Positions 8,820 through 18,912 of a DNA stretch of 64,000 bases are shown here, one piece after another. This DNA comes from Oscillospiraceae bacterium. GTDB taxonomy: Bacteria > Bacillota > Clostridia > Christensenellales > QALW01. The stretch covers positions 1,372,001 through 1,436,000 of the forward strand of contig CP091722.1 in assembly GCA_022009755.1 (NCBI GenBank), written 5' to 3'. The translations under genes were made by a program, and so were the position numbers. The notes under the pieces were generated by a model that ran no database searches, was not told where the DNA came from, and saw only the letters and a list, made by a program, of their open reading frames with translations. Each line of letters begins with the position of its first letter. The first letter of the stretch is position 1.

Positions 8820-11800
8820 TCACAGGAAGTATTTTACCCCGGATTCAAACAGCGGCATATCATAGCTGCCGGGTACATTTACGCACACATCCGCATCCCT
8901 GCGCTCCGTGTGCCCCATTTTGCCCAGCACCCGCCCGTCGGGGGATATTATGCCCTCGATCGCGGCAACCGAGCCGTTAAGGTTGCACCGCCCCGAGCCG
9001 GAGGCATGTCCCTCAAGATCGCAGTACTGCGTTATCACCTGACCGTTGTCAATAAGCCGCGCGAGCATTTCCGGGCTGCACGCAAAGCGTCCCTCACCGT
9101 GCGAAAGCGCTACGGAATATACCTCGCCGCTTTTGCACGCGCTCATCCACGGGGAATCCACCGAGCAAACACGCACCCTTGCTATGGCGGAAATATGCCG
9201 CCCGATGGTGTTGAAGGTAAGCGTCGGGTCCTCCGGGCGCACGGTGTCAATGCGGCCGTAGGGCAGCAGCCCGGTTTTTATAAGCGCCTGAAAGCCGTTG
9301 CATATGCCCATTGCAAGCCCGTCCCGTTTCTCCAAAAGCTCGCTCACCTGCTCGCGCACGCGGGCGTTTCTCAGCACCGTTGCAATAAACTTGCCGCTGC
9401 CGTCCGGCTCATCACCGCCGGAAAAGCCGCCCGGAAGCATAAGGATATTTGCATTTTTAAGCCGCCGTGCCAGCTCCTCCATGGATTCGTTTATCTGCTC
9501 CGCCGTGCGGGAACGAAGCACGAATATATCGCATTGCGCCCCCGCCGCCTCAAAGGCGCGGGCAGTGTCCACCTCGCAGTTTGTGCCGGGGAACACCGGA
9601 ATAAGCACGCGCGGATGCACGATTTTCGGCGCTCGGCATTCCCTTACCGCTCCCGATGCCGCTTTTTTCGGCGCTTCCGCGGGCTTTATATCGCTCACTC
9701 CCGGAGTATCGCCGCAATAAACCGGGAATACGCCATCCAGCGTGCCTAAATATGCCTTTTCCGCCTCGTCAAAGCTCAAATGCTCGCCGCGCACAATAAG
9801 CTCTCCCGGCGCGGTATCATCGCTGAAGGTTCGCCCTATAAGGGTGCAGCCCAGCTCTGCAAGCTCCGGCGCCTGCGCCTGCACTATAAAGGAGCACAGC
9901 GCGGCATCAAACAGCGTGCCGTTTTCCCCGGTAAGCTCCGTGCTTACACGGTTGCCCAGTGCCGATATAATGCATGCCGCCGCAGCGCCGCCCTTATCCA
10001 CGGGAACGGCAGCGTATATTCTTTTTTCGCTCATCAGCCTGTGCAGGCACGCGCAGGACGCCTTTATTGCCTTTGCATCGGGCAGCAGTGCGGAGGAAAG
10101 CGGTATGCGCACAAGCCCCAGCAGCGCGTTTTCCTTTTTGAATTCCTGCCCTAACGCAACGCTTGCCCTTCCCGGCACCATGGCAAAATTCACAAGGGTG
10201 GGAGGCACATCAAGATCGTTGAACGAGCCGCTCATGGAATCCTTGCCCCCTATTGCCGGGGTGTTGAAATCCATCTGCGCCCGCACCGAGCCCAGCAGCG
10301 CCGCCGTAGGCTTCCCCCAGCGCAGCGGAACATCGCGCAGACGCTCAAAATATTCCTGCTGCGTAAGCCGCGCCTTGGATATATCCCCTCCGGCGCAGGC
10401 CAGCTTAACAAGGGAATGGGCAACGGCAAAGTACGCCCCGTGGAAGGGGGATATGCGGGCAATGCGCGCATCATACCCCCAGCTCATAAAGGTGGCGGTG
10501 TCCGTCTGTCCGTGCTCAAGGGGCAGCTTTGCCGCCATGGCGCAGGCGGGCGTCAGCTGGTATACGCCGCCCAGCGGCATAAGCACCGTACCCCGTCCTA
10601 TGGAGGCATCAAAGCGCTCTGTAAGCCCCTTCTGCGAGCATACATTAAGGTCGGAAAGCGCAGCCAGCGCCGCCGGAACCGCCCCCCTGCCAAGCGCCGC
10701 GCAAACAGCGGGCAGCGGACCCGCCGCACGCTTAAGCTCCGCCTCATCCGGCGCGGGTATTTCGGCCTTAGCATGCTGAGTTACGCCGTTTGTATCAAGA
10801 AAAGCCCTCTCCAGCTCCACCACCGTCTGTCCGCGCCATGTCATGCGCAGCAAACCCGTGTCGGTAACAACCGCAACCGCCGTGGCGTCAAGGTTTTCCT
10901 GCGACGCCATTTCTATAAACTTTTCCGCGTCCCCGGCCTCCAGCACCACCGCCATGCGCTCCTGCGACTCGCTTATCGCAAGCTCCGTTCCGTCCAAGCC
11001 GTCATATTTTTTCGGTACAAGGTCAAGGTTTATATCCAAGGAATCGCTCAGCTCGCCTATCGCCACGCAAACGCCGCCCGCTCCGAAATCGTTGCAGCGC
11101 TTTATAAGGCGGGTGACCTCCGGCTTGCGGAAAAGCCTCTGAAGCTTGCGCTCCGTGGGCGGGTTGCCCTTCTGTACCTCGGCGCCGCAGGAAGTAAGGC
11201 TTTCGCCGGTATGCGCCTTGGAGGAGCCCGTCGCGCCGCCGCAGCCGTCCCTCCCCGTCGCGCCGCCAAGCAGCACTATAACATCGCCGGGGGCGGGCCG
11301 CTCCCTGCGAATGTTGGCATAGGGAGCCGCGCCTATTACCGCGCCTATCTCCAAACGCTTTGCCACATATCCCTCATCGTATATCTCGCTTACCTGTCCC
11401 GTAGCAAGCCCGATCTGATTGCCGTAGGAGGAATATCCCGCAGCGGCGGTAAGAGTAAGCTTGCGCTGGGGCAGCTTGCCCTCAAGGGTTTGGCTAACCG
11501 GGGTGCGCGGGTCGCCCGCACCCGTTACGCGCATTGCCTGATAAACATAGCTGCGCCCGAAAGCGGGTCGCGTATCGCGCCGCCCAAACAGGTGGCGGCG
11601 CCGCCGAAGGGCTCGATCTCGGTTGGGTGATTGTGGGTTTCGTTTTTGAACATTATCACCCAGTCCTCGCTGTGCCCGTCTATATCCGCCTTTATCAGCA
11701 CGGAGCAGGCATTTATCTCCTCCGAGGCATCCAGATCCTCAAGGCCGCCCCGGCGCTTTATCTCCTTGGCCGCTATCGTCGCCATATCCATAAGGGTTAT

Positions 11801-12606
11801 GTTCTTATCGCTGCGGTTCTTATAAGCTCGCCCCGCATGTCAATATACATCTGCCACGCCTCTTTTATGGGCTCGGCGCCTTCTCCCTGCTCTATTTTCA
11901 CCTCATCAAGACGGGTAAGAAATGTAGTGTGGCGGCAGTGATCCGACCAATATGTGTCTATCACCTTCAGCTCCGATATATACGGGTCGCGTCCCTTTTT
12001 TATAAAATAGTCCCTCACGAATTCAAGGTCCGCCGCCGTCATGGCAAAGCCCATGCTTTTGTGATAGGCCCGTATCTCCTCCCGATTCATTTTGATAAAG
12101 CCCTTAACCTCGGCTACCGGCGCGGGCGCGGGCATATCCTGCGCAAGGCTTTCCGTGGGAGCAAGAGAAGCCTCCCGTGCCTCTACGGGGTTTATCGTGT
12201 ATTTCTTTATTGCCTGCGTATCCTCCGGCAGCAGCTCGCCCGAGAGCACATACACCTTTGCGCAGCGCACGCGGGGCGCCGGCTTTCCCGTCAGCAGCGA
12301 GCAGCACTGCGCGGCGGAATCGGCACGCTGGTCAAACTGCCCCGGAAGATATTCCACGGCATACACATATTCGTTTGCGTCGGCCTGCATGCACCGGCTG
12401 ACGGTGTCGGCGTTAGGCTCCGAAAATATAGTGGATATCGCCTTTTCCAGCTCCTCTGCCTCCAGCCCCTCCACATCGTAGCGGTTTATTATGCAAAGGT
12501 CGGTAAGCCGGGTTATAAGCAGGTTCTCCCGTATATCCTTAAGCAGCGCCTTGGCCTCCACATCAAAGCCCGGACGCTTTTTAACAAAAATTCTCTCAAC
12601 GCTCAT
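8820..12606 (-). CDS. purL: phosphoribosylformylglycinamidine synthase, single-chain (two frameshifts)
   Basis: It converts FGAR, glutamine and ATP to FGAM in purine synthesis. The single large chain carries, in order, an N-terminal PurS-like part (from MSVERIFVKK), the linker and first synthetase domain (DTYWSDHCRHTTF, KNETHNHPTEIEPF), the second synthetase half, and a C-terminal glutamine amidotransferase (PVFPGTNCEVD, nucleophile Cys in GICNGFQ, SHGEGRF). Two one-base losses split the frame: near 11814 (GELYKNRSD, T3 to T2) and near 11550 (DPLSGRSYVYQAM, CC to C). Restored length is 1,262 residues, typical of the single-chain clostridial form. The start at 12606 has a GGAG site; an upstream in-frame ATG lacks one. 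It is divergent from amt. Confidence 0.95.
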
Positions 12607-12939
12607 GCCGTTTCTCCGTTTCTCCGGTACGGACCCTTTCGCATTACTCAGCCGGATAAGCAATGCCCATGCCCGAAAATCCGGGAATATTATCAGTTTT
12701 TCTGTATTATAGCATATATACGCTCATTAAAAAAATATAATCCTTCAATTTTTCAATATATTTATTGATTATTCGTGTTTAATGTTCGTGTTTTTTGTGC
12801 GGCGCGGACAATCCCGTTCACCGCCTGCCTTCCATGACGGCAGACCGCTTTCGGATAGCCCGTTATGCAATTCCTTCTTTATTATCCTGCAAAACGCACG
12901 CAAATATCAAATAAAATCCGCCCAATCCGCAAAAATCAG

Positions 12940-12968
12940 TTGACATTATGCAAAAATCGTTATATTAT
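12940..12968 (+). promoter_or_regulatory. amt promoter
   Basis: TTGACA (12940-12945), 17-base spacer, TATTAT (12963-12968): a near-consensus vegetative promoter. Transcription should start near 12975, directly before the leader hairpin. Confidence 0.85.
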
Positions 12969-12977
12969 ACCTGCAAC

Positions 12978-13018
12978 AAACGGCAAGGAAGTCATTTGAG
13001 CTTTCCTGCCGTTTTTTT
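12978..13018 (+). terminator. leader terminator (attenuator) in front of amt
   Basis: AAACGGCA pairs with TGCCGTTT (8 bp), then past one bulged A a further GGAAG/CTTTCC stem, followed directly by seven T (13012-13018). It sits between the amt promoter and the amt ribosome site (AGGAGG, 13034-13039), so default transcription should stop before the gene unless relieved. Confidence 0.8.
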
Positions 13019-13046
13019 ATTTTCTGTATATTCAGGAGGGAAAGAA

Positions 13047-14795
13047 ATGGACACAACAGCAATCGTAGATACATTCTGGGTGCTGCTTGCCGCAATACTC
13101 GTGTTCTTTATGAACCTCGGTTTCGCGGCGGTTGAGGCGGGCTTTGCCCGCTCTAAAAACACGGTAAACATTCTGTCCAAGAATTTTATCGTCTTTGCGG
13201 TATCGTCACTGGGCTTCCTGCTTCTGGGCTGGGGGCTCATGTTCGGCGGAGATAACCCCTTTATCGGCACAAGCCACCTGTTCATATTGGGCAATGCCGA
13301 CAATTCCTTCTACGCCGATACGCTTACCCCAAATGTGCCGTTCTGGGGCAAGGTATTCTTTCAGCTGGTTTTCTGCGGCACGGCGGCTACCATAGTTTCC
13401 GGAGCAGTGGCGGAAAGAATCAAATACATCTCCTTCATAGTGTTTTCCTTTGTACTCACCCTTGTTATATACCCCATAGTAGGACACTGGATATGGGGCG
13501 GCGGCTGGCTGGCACAGCTGGGCTTTAAGGATTTCGCCGGTGATACCGCCGTACATTCCGTGGGCGGCTGGGCGGCGCTTTCCGGCGCGCTGCTGCTGGG
13601 GCCCCGTATCGGCAAGTACGGCAGGGACGGCAAGCCCCGCGCCATTCCGGGGCACAATATGTCCCTTGCGGTAATCGGCCTGTTCGTGCTGTGGCTGGGC
13701 TGGTTCGGCTTTAACCCCGGCTCCACCATGAGCTTCCAAAACCCGTCCGACGTTATGCACATACTCTTCACCACCAACGCCTCCGCCATCGCGGCGGTGC
13801 TCACCTCCACAATAACCTCGTGGATAGTTATCGGAAAGCCCGATCTGGGCATGACGATAAACGGCTGTCTGGCGGGTCTTGTGGGCATAACCGGCGGCTG
13901 CGCCTATGTCTCCGTTGAGGCCTCTCTCATCATCGGCGCCGTTGCCGGAATCATCGTGGTGCTCTTTGTACGTTTCTTTGACCGCATAGGCATCGATGAC
14001 CCCGTGGGCGCAACCTCCGTGCATCTTGGCTGCGGTGTGTTCGGCACACTGTGCATAGGCCTCTTTGCAAAGGAGGGCGTCACCTCCCTCTCCACTCAAA
14101 ACGGTCTTTTCTACGGCGGCGGCTTCCGCCTGCTGGGCGTGGAAGCCGTGGGCGTACTGTCGGTGGGCGCATTTGTATTTGCCGCCTCCACCCTTGTATG
14201 GTTCATCATTAAGAAAACCATGGGCATGCGCGTGACCCCCGAGGAGGAGCGCATCGGTCTTGATATCGGCGAGCACGGCAATGTCGCCTATCCCGACTTT
14301 GCTCCCGCCGCCGAGCTTACGGACGGCACCGGCGCCGGCACCTCCGACAGGCCCGCAGAGGCTCCCGTCACGGCCGGTGCCGCAGCCCCGGAAGCCGCAA
14401 TACCCGTGGAATTCCACGGCCGGAAGGATCGCATAACCAAGGCCACCATAATCATGAACCCCTCCCGCTTTACTCCGCTTCAGGAGGCGCTTGAAAGCAT
14501 CGGCATCACCGGCATGACGGTAACAAATGTGTTCGGCTTCGGCGTACAGAAGGGACATAAGGCGTACTTCCGCGGAGCTCCCATAGAAACACGGCTGCTG
14601 CCCAAGATAAAGCTGGATGTGGTAATTTCCAAGGTGCCTGCCGAGCTGCTTATAAACACGGTGAGGGATACCCTTTATACCGGTAATATAGGCGACGGCA
14701 AGATATTCCTCTATGAGGTAAGCGATGTTGTGCGCGTGCGCACCGGCGAGCGCGGCTACGATGCCCTTCAGGAGGAAAACAGCGAAAAAGAATAA
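13047..14795 (+). CDS. amt: ammonium transporter fused to a P-II signalling domain
   Basis: The first about 400 residues are an Amt channel: start MDTTAIVDTFW, FFMNLGFAAVEAG, GGWLAQLGFKDFAG, DDPVGATSVHLGCG, around eleven membrane segments. After an Ala/Pro-rich linker (about residues 425-465) comes a complete P-II (GlnB/GlnK) domain from ITKATIIMNPSRF to the end, with GFGVQKGHKAYFRGA (T-loop), TGNIGDGKIF (B-loop) and VRVRTGERG (C-loop). Free GlnK proteins plug Amt channels when nitrogen is ample and bind ATP/ADP and 2-oxoglutarate; here sensor and channel are one 582-residue chain. The residue at the uridylylated Tyr position is Ile (RGAPIET), so that modification is unlikely. The start is set by AGGAGG; the longer frame upstream runs through the terminator and is rejected. 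Confidence 0.93.
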   Translation: MDTTAIVDTFWVLLAAILVFFMNLGFAAVEAGFARSKNTVNILSKNFIVFAVSSLGFLLLGWGLMFGGDNPFIGTSHLFILGNADNSFYADTLTPNVPFWGKVFFQLVFCGTAATIVSGAVAERIKYISFIVFSFVLTLVIYPIVGHWIWGGGWLAQLGFKDFAGDTAVHSVGGWAALSGALLLGPRIGKYGRDGKPRAIPGHNMSLAVIGLFVLWLGWFGFNPGSTMSFQNPSDVMHILFTTNASAIAAVLTSTITSWIVIGKPDLGMTINGCLAGLVGITGGCAYVSVEASLIIGAVAGIIVVLFVRFFDRIGIDDPVGATSVHLGCGVFGTLCIGLFAKEGVTSLSTQNGLFYGGGFRLLGVEAVGVLSVGAFVFAASTLVWFIIKKTMGMRVTPEEERIGLDIGEHGNVAYPDFAPAAELTDGTGAGTSDRPAEAPVTAGAAAPEAAIPVEFHGRKDRITKATIIMNPSRFTPLQEALESIGITGMTVTNVFGFGVQKGHKAYFRGAPIETRLLPKIKLDVVISKVPAELLINTVRDTLYTGNIGDGKIFLYEVSDVVRVRTGERGYDALQEENSEKE

Positions 14796-14861
14796 GCCCG
14801 TGCAGGCATGAGCGCCGGGCACGGCTCCTTATAAAAATCCGATAACGCCATAAACACACAG

Positions 14862-14898
14862 ACTCCGTCAGCCGCTGCGCGGCAGGCGGAGTTTTTTT
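14862..14898 (+). terminator. amt terminator
   Basis: ACTCCG ... CGGAGT outer stem with an inner GCCGC/GCGGC part, followed by seven T. Confidence 0.85.
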
Positions 14899-15005
14899 GC
14901 CCTCTTTTTTGCATTATGCCGCCGCCTTGCCGTTTGCCGCCAAGGCCTTTTTGGAGAAAAACGCGAATATTGCCGTTTAGATAAAGCAAATCCGCCTCAA
15001 CCCGC

Positions 15006-15056
15006 TTGCACAAAATACATAAAGCATGCTAAAATACCGTATTGAATACCGTATTG
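15006..15056 (+). promoter_or_regulatory. promoter with tandem 12-base repeat upstream of the GNAT gene
   Basis: TTGCAC (15006-15011), 18-base spacer, TAAAAT (15030-15035), followed by two adjacent perfect copies of AATACCGTATTG (15033-15044, 15045-15056). The unit is itself a near-palindrome, so it could be a repressor-binding repeat. A second TATAAT occurs just downstream. Confidence 0.45.
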
Positions 15057-15185
15057 TAAATATAATGCGGTAAAACCCTGATGTATCGGGCTTTTGCCCT
15101 TATTAAAAATAAAAACGGCGCAAAAACACCCGCCCGCAGGCAGCCGCATGATTGCGGCGCAAAAACAAAAAAGGAGGGCGATTCC

Positions 15186-15812
15186 GTGATAACCGAAGCG
15201 GCACCGAAAGACAGCCTTTACATGCGCACCGTTTCCCCCCAGGATGCGCCTGCGTTGCTGGAAATATACGCTCCCTATGTTGAGCACACCGCCATATCCT
15301 TTGAAATAACCGTGCCGTCAACGGAGGAATTTGCCGGCAGAATAGCGCATACAATCAAACGCTATCCCTATATCGCCGCCGTAAAAAACGGCAGAATCAT
15401 CGGCTACGCCTGCACCCATCCCTTTGTAGACAGAGAAGCGTACCGGCATACGGCGGAAACCACCGTGTATGTCCGCAGGGGCGAAACCGGCTTGGGCGCG
15501 GGAAGGCTGCTGTACGAAAGCCTTGAAAAAATATCCCTGCTTCAGAATGTGCTGGATCTTTACGCCTGCATCGGCGTTCCCGTGCGCGATGACGAGCACC
15601 TCACCCATAACAGCGAGGAATTCCATAAGCATATGGGCTATGAACGGGCGGGCTTTTTCCCGGCATGCGGATATAAATTCGGCCGCTGGTACGATATGGT
15701 GTGGATGCGCAAAACGCTTGGTGCTCATACGGAAAATCCCGCGGAATTTGTGCCGTTTTGCAGTCTTTCAAAAAGTGCTCTTGCCGGATGCGGTATAATC
15801 ACGGAGGAATAA
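15186..15812 (+). CDS. GNAT-family N-acetyltransferase (phosphinothricin acetyltransferase-like)
   Basis: The sequence near the N-terminus (LLEIYAPYVEHTAISFE) and the acetyl-CoA binding region (VYVRRGETGLGAGRLLYESL) match the Pat/Bar/MnaT branch of GNAT enzymes, which acetylate phosphinothricin or methionine sulfoximine-like amino groups. The true substrate here is unknown. I choose the GTG at 15186 because GGAGGG lies eight bases upstream; this gives 208 residues. The C-terminal about 35 residues (after WMRKTLGAH) look like an extra tail. The stop is two bases before the glycosyltransferase start, so the genes are coupled. Confidence 0.8.
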   Translation: MITEAAPKDSLYMRTVSPQDAPALLEIYAPYVEHTAISFEITVPSTEEFAGRIAHTIKRYPYIAAVKNGRIIGYACTHPFVDREAYRHTAETTVYVRRGETGLGAGRLLYESLEKISLLQNVLDLYACIGVPVRDDEHLTHNSEEFHKHMGYERAGFFPACGYKFGRWYDMVWMRKTLGAHTENPAEFVPFCSLSKSALAGCGIITEE

Positions 15813-15814
15813 TT

Positions 15815-16979
15815 ATGGAATTAAAAATGATTCAGGCGATGGACGCATACTACCCCCATGTGGACGGAGTGGTGAATGTAGTGGACAACTACGCGCGCAC
15901 CTTTACGAAAATGGGGGACGACTGCACCGTCTATGTGCCCGACTGCGGAAAGTATGACGATGCACTCCTCCCCTACCGCGTACTGCGCTGTAAGGCCATG
16001 GCAACCGGAAAGGAGCTGCACCTGCCGCGGCCCGAGCTTTCTCCCGGCGTGCGCAGACAGCTGCTGGAGAGCGGCGCGGACATTATCCATTCCCATACCC
16101 CCTTTATGATGGGCAGAAGCGCATACAGGCTGGCAAAAAAGCTGGACATCCCCTTTGTCACCACCTTCCATTCGAAGTATTACGACGATTTTATGGCCTA
16201 TACCGGCAGCGAGCGGGTTGCCCGCTTCGGGCTCAGGTATATTCTGGAACTTTACAATAAGGCGGACGCCGTCTGGGCAGTAAACAGCGCCACGGCGCAA
16301 ACCCTCAGGGATTACGGCTTCAAGGGCAATATAACCGTTATGGCCAACGGCATTCACGGCTCCTATCCCGAAGACCCGCAGCAGCTTATCCGGCGTGCAA
16401 ACAGCGCCTATCCCCTTCCCTGCGAGGGCTTTGAAATAATATTTGTCGGTCAGCTCATCTGGCAGAAATCACCGCCTTGTTTTGGATACCGCAGCGCGGC
16501 TTAAAAAAAGAGGCATTGCTTTTTCCGTTACGGTAGCGGGCTGCGGGGATAACGGCGAGGAAATAAAAGCCTATGCCCGCTCTCTCGGGCTTGACGACTG
16601 TGTAAAATATCTGGGCCGGGTCACCGACCGCGAGCTGCTCTGCGGGCTGTATCTGCGCAGCAAGCTGTTCTTCTTCCCGTCGGTTTACGACAATGCCCCC
16701 ATAACCCTTCAGGAGGCCTCCCTTAACCGCGTGCCCGCGCTTTTAATGCAGGGCAGCAACGCATCTCAGGGCATTACCGACGGCGTAAACGGCTGGCTGT
16801 GCGATAACGACCCGGACAAAACGGCGGATAAAATAGCGCTCATCATGGCAAATGAGGAAAACCGCGTCCGCGTGGGGCTGGAAGCCTCCCGCACCGTGGT
16901 CAACAGGTGGGAGGATATAATGCCCGCCGTAAAAGAGGAGTATATCCGCCTTATAAAAAACAAAAAGTGCGGCAAATAA
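15815..16979 (+). CDS. GT4-family glycosyltransferase (frameshifted)
   Basis: The N-terminal domain begins MELKMIQAMDAYYPHVDGVV, typical of GT4 enzymes that glycosylate lipids (diacylglycerol glucosyl- or mannosyltransferases), with SHTPFMMGRSAYRLAKK. The C-terminal half has VAGCGDNGEEI, a VKYLGRVTDRELL segment and the GT4 donor-site pattern FPSVYDNAPITLQEA (Glu-x7-Glu region). The frame breaks near 16465: GQLIWQK should continue NHRLVLDTAARL; either two A are missing or one is extra in the AAA run. Restored length is about 388 residues. Acceptor and sugar are not predictable; a membrane glycolipid role is inferred only from family resemblance. Confidence 0.85.
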
Positions 16980-17024
16980 CGCCCCCGGCACAGCCTTAAC
17001 GCCGATAAGAACAGGAGTCACAGC

Positions 17025-18191
17025 ATGATAGCTCTGCTTTCGCGCATATTCATAAAAAATGCAAAGGATACCGAAAACCCCGAGGTGCGCCGCAAATACG
17101 GCGTGCTCTGCGGCGGCTTGGGTATATTTCTCAACGCCGTGCTCTGCGCCTGCAAGCTGGCCGCAGGCATTATAACCGGCTCCATCGCCGTAGTGGCCGA
17201 CGCCTTCAACAACCTTTCCGATGCAGGCAGCTCCGTTATCACAATTGCGGGCTTCCGCATGGCGGGGCAGAAGCCGGACAGCGAGCACCCCTTCGGGCAC
17301 GGGCGGGCGGAATACATTGCCGGGCTTGTGGTATCGTTTATCATAATGACGGTGGGGCTGGAGCTGCTTAAAAGCTCCGTGGAAAAAATCATCACCCCTC
17401 AGGCCGTAAGCTTCTCCCTTGCCGCCGTGCTTATAATGGCGGCGTCGGTAATGGTAAAAAGCTATATGTTTTTCTATAACAGGCGCATCGGCAAAAAAAT
17501 AGACTCCGCCGCAATGCGCGCCGCCGCCTCCGACTCCCTTTCGGACTGCATAGCCACCCTGGCCGTGCTTTTATCCATGCTCATAAACCGCTTCTGCGGC
17601 TTCAACGCCGACGGCTGGTGCGGCATCGCAGTGGCGGCGTTCATATTCGTTTCGGGCTGCAAATCGGTAAAGGAAACCGTTTCCCCCCTGCTTGGGCAGC
17701 CCCCCGCGCCGGAATTCGTGCGCAAAATAAAGGATATTGTCCTGTCCTATCCCGATATCGAGGGCATGCATGACCTTATCGTACACGATTACGGCCCCGG
17801 AAGATGCATGATAAGCGTGCACGCCGAGGTTCCGGCGGATAAAAGCATGCTGGATATGCACGACCTTATAGACCGTATCGAGCACCGGCTTGCCAAGGAA
17901 ACCGGCGCCGTGGCCGTAATACATATGGACCCGGTGGTACGGGACGAAAGCACCAACCGTCTGCGGGATATCGCCGCCCAAGCCGCCAAAGAGGTGGACG
18001 AGCGCATAACCATACACGATTTTCGCGCGGTAAAGGGCAACACCCACACAAACCTTATCTTTGACGCCGTCGTGCCCTTTGATATGGACCCCGCAAGCGT
18101 AAAAAAACAGATAGCCTCCCTTATCCACAGCCGGGACGAAAGCCTTTATGCGGTGGTGGAAACCGATTGCGTTTATTCTCCGGAGCATTAG
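17025..18191 (+). CDS. cation diffusion facilitator (divalent metal efflux)
   Basis: The 388-residue protein has the CDF membrane domain with metal-site motifs VADAFNNLSDAGSS (helix 2) and EHPFGHGRAEY (between helices 2 and 3), and a second pair in AASDSLSDCIATL (helix 5). A cytosolic ferredoxin-like domain follows (from about residue 215), and an unusually long C-terminal extension (about 310-388, ITIHDFRAVKGNTHTN) resembles a second copy of that domain. Such proteins export Zn2+, Mn2+, Fe2+ or Co2+ in exchange for protons. The start has AGGAG seven bases upstream. No metalloregulator gene is adjacent. Confidence 0.92.
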   Translation: MIALLSRIFIKNAKDTENPEVRRKYGVLCGGLGIFLNAVLCACKLAAGIITGSIAVVADAFNNLSDAGSSVITIAGFRMAGQKPDSEHPFGHGRAEYIAGLVVSFIIMTVGLELLKSSVEKIITPQAVSFSLAAVLIMAASVMVKSYMFFYNRRIGKKIDSAAMRAAASDSLSDCIATLAVLLSMLINRFCGFNADGWCGIAVAAFIFVSGCKSVKETVSPLLGQPPAPEFVRKIKDIVLSYPDIEGMHDLIVHDYGPGRCMISVHAEVPADKSMLDMHDLIDRIEHRLAKETGAVAVIHMDPVVRDESTNRLRDIAAQAAKEVDERITIHDFRAVKGNTHTNLIFDAVVPFDMDPASVKKQIASLIHSRDESLYAVVETDCVYSPEH

Positions 18192-18289
18192 CCCCGGGTA
18201 TAAAATAAATACCGGCGGCGGTACGCCGCAGAAAGCGGACAGTTCGAAGCCCTCCTGTCCGGGCCTTAAGGCCGATAAACAAAACCAGG

Positions 18290-18910
18290 ATGAAAAAGAA
18301 TAATACAGCACTCAGAAACAACATGCGCTTTATCACGGTTTCCGCCGTGATAGCGGCGCTTTATGCAGCCCTTACGCTGCTGCTTCAGCCCGTAGCCTAC
18401 TTCGGCGCGGCGCAATGCCGCCTCTCCGAGGGGCTTACCCTTCTGGCGTTTCTTATGCCGGAGGCAATACCCGGCCTTGCCGTGGGCTGCCTTGCGGCAA
18501 ACATACTCGGGGGCGGCGCGCTGCCGGATATAATCCTTGGCACCCTTGCCACCCTTGTCGCTGCCGCCTGCTCCGCACGGGTAAAAAACATGTGGGTATC
18601 CGGCATATTCCCGGTGCTGTTTAACACCGTACTCGTATCCCCCGTTATAGTCTATTGCTATATGGGCGGCGGAGCCTTAAGCGTCTACCTCGTCAATGCC
18701 GGGCTGTTTGCCCTGTGCGAGGCGGCCAGCGTGTACGCAGTAGGCGTGCCCCTCGTGCTGCTGCTTTGCCGCTCCGGCGCTCTCCGGCGCGCACTGCATA
18801 TAAACATCACCGTCAAAAGAGGTCGGAAACAACCGCTTCCTTCCCAAAAAGCCGCTTCTTCCCAACCCTCCTCCCCATCAGACGGCTCTTTTGACAACAA
18901 AGGAGAATAA
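18290..18910 (+). CDS. queT: QueT-type transporter (ECF S-component for queuosine precursors)
   Basis: The 206-residue membrane protein starts with a basic stretch and has about five or six hydrophobic helices; RFITVSAVIAALYAALTLLLQP, AQCRLSEGLTLLAF and ANILGGGALPDIILGTLATL match the QueT family, which with an ECF energy module imports preQ1/preQ0 or queuine for tRNA modification. The last about 40 residues are a Ser/Pro/Lys-rich tail of no known function. The ribosome site is weak (CCAGG directly before the ATG), which may mean coupling or a different start. I looked for a preQ1 riboswitch in 18192-18289 and did not find its consensus. Confidence 0.85.
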   Translation: MKKNNTALRNNMRFITVSAVIAALYAALTLLLQPVAYFGAAQCRLSEGLTLLAFLMPEAIPGLAVGCLAANILGGGALPDIILGTLATLVAAACSARVKNMWVSGIFPVLFNTVLVSPVIVYCYMGGGALSVYLVNAGLFALCEAASVYAVGVPLVLLLCRSGALRRALHINITVKRGRKQPLPSQKAASSQPSSPSDGSFDNKGE

Positions 18911-18912
18911 TC

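Larger units (their letters stand above)
12607..13046. other. divergent purL-amt intergenic region
   Basis: It holds an extended -10 element for purL on the minus strand (TGCTATAAT, 12706-12714), the amt promoter and the amt leader terminator. I see no small gene and no known purine riboswitch. Confidence 0.6.

Noticed and set aside
13206..14822. A 538-codon open frame antisense to amt
   Set aside because: Tyr/His/Gly/Ala-rich text typical of the complement of a GC-rich gene; no motif or start signal.
18225..18262. tRNA-like T-arm (GGACAG-TTCGAAG-CTGTCC type text)
   Set aside because: No acceptor, D or anticodon arms around it. I found no tRNA or rRNA gene in the window.
18192..18289. preQ1 riboswitch upstream of queT
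   Set aside because: Neither the compact preQ1-I hairpin with its A-rich tail nor a preQ1-II pattern could be found.
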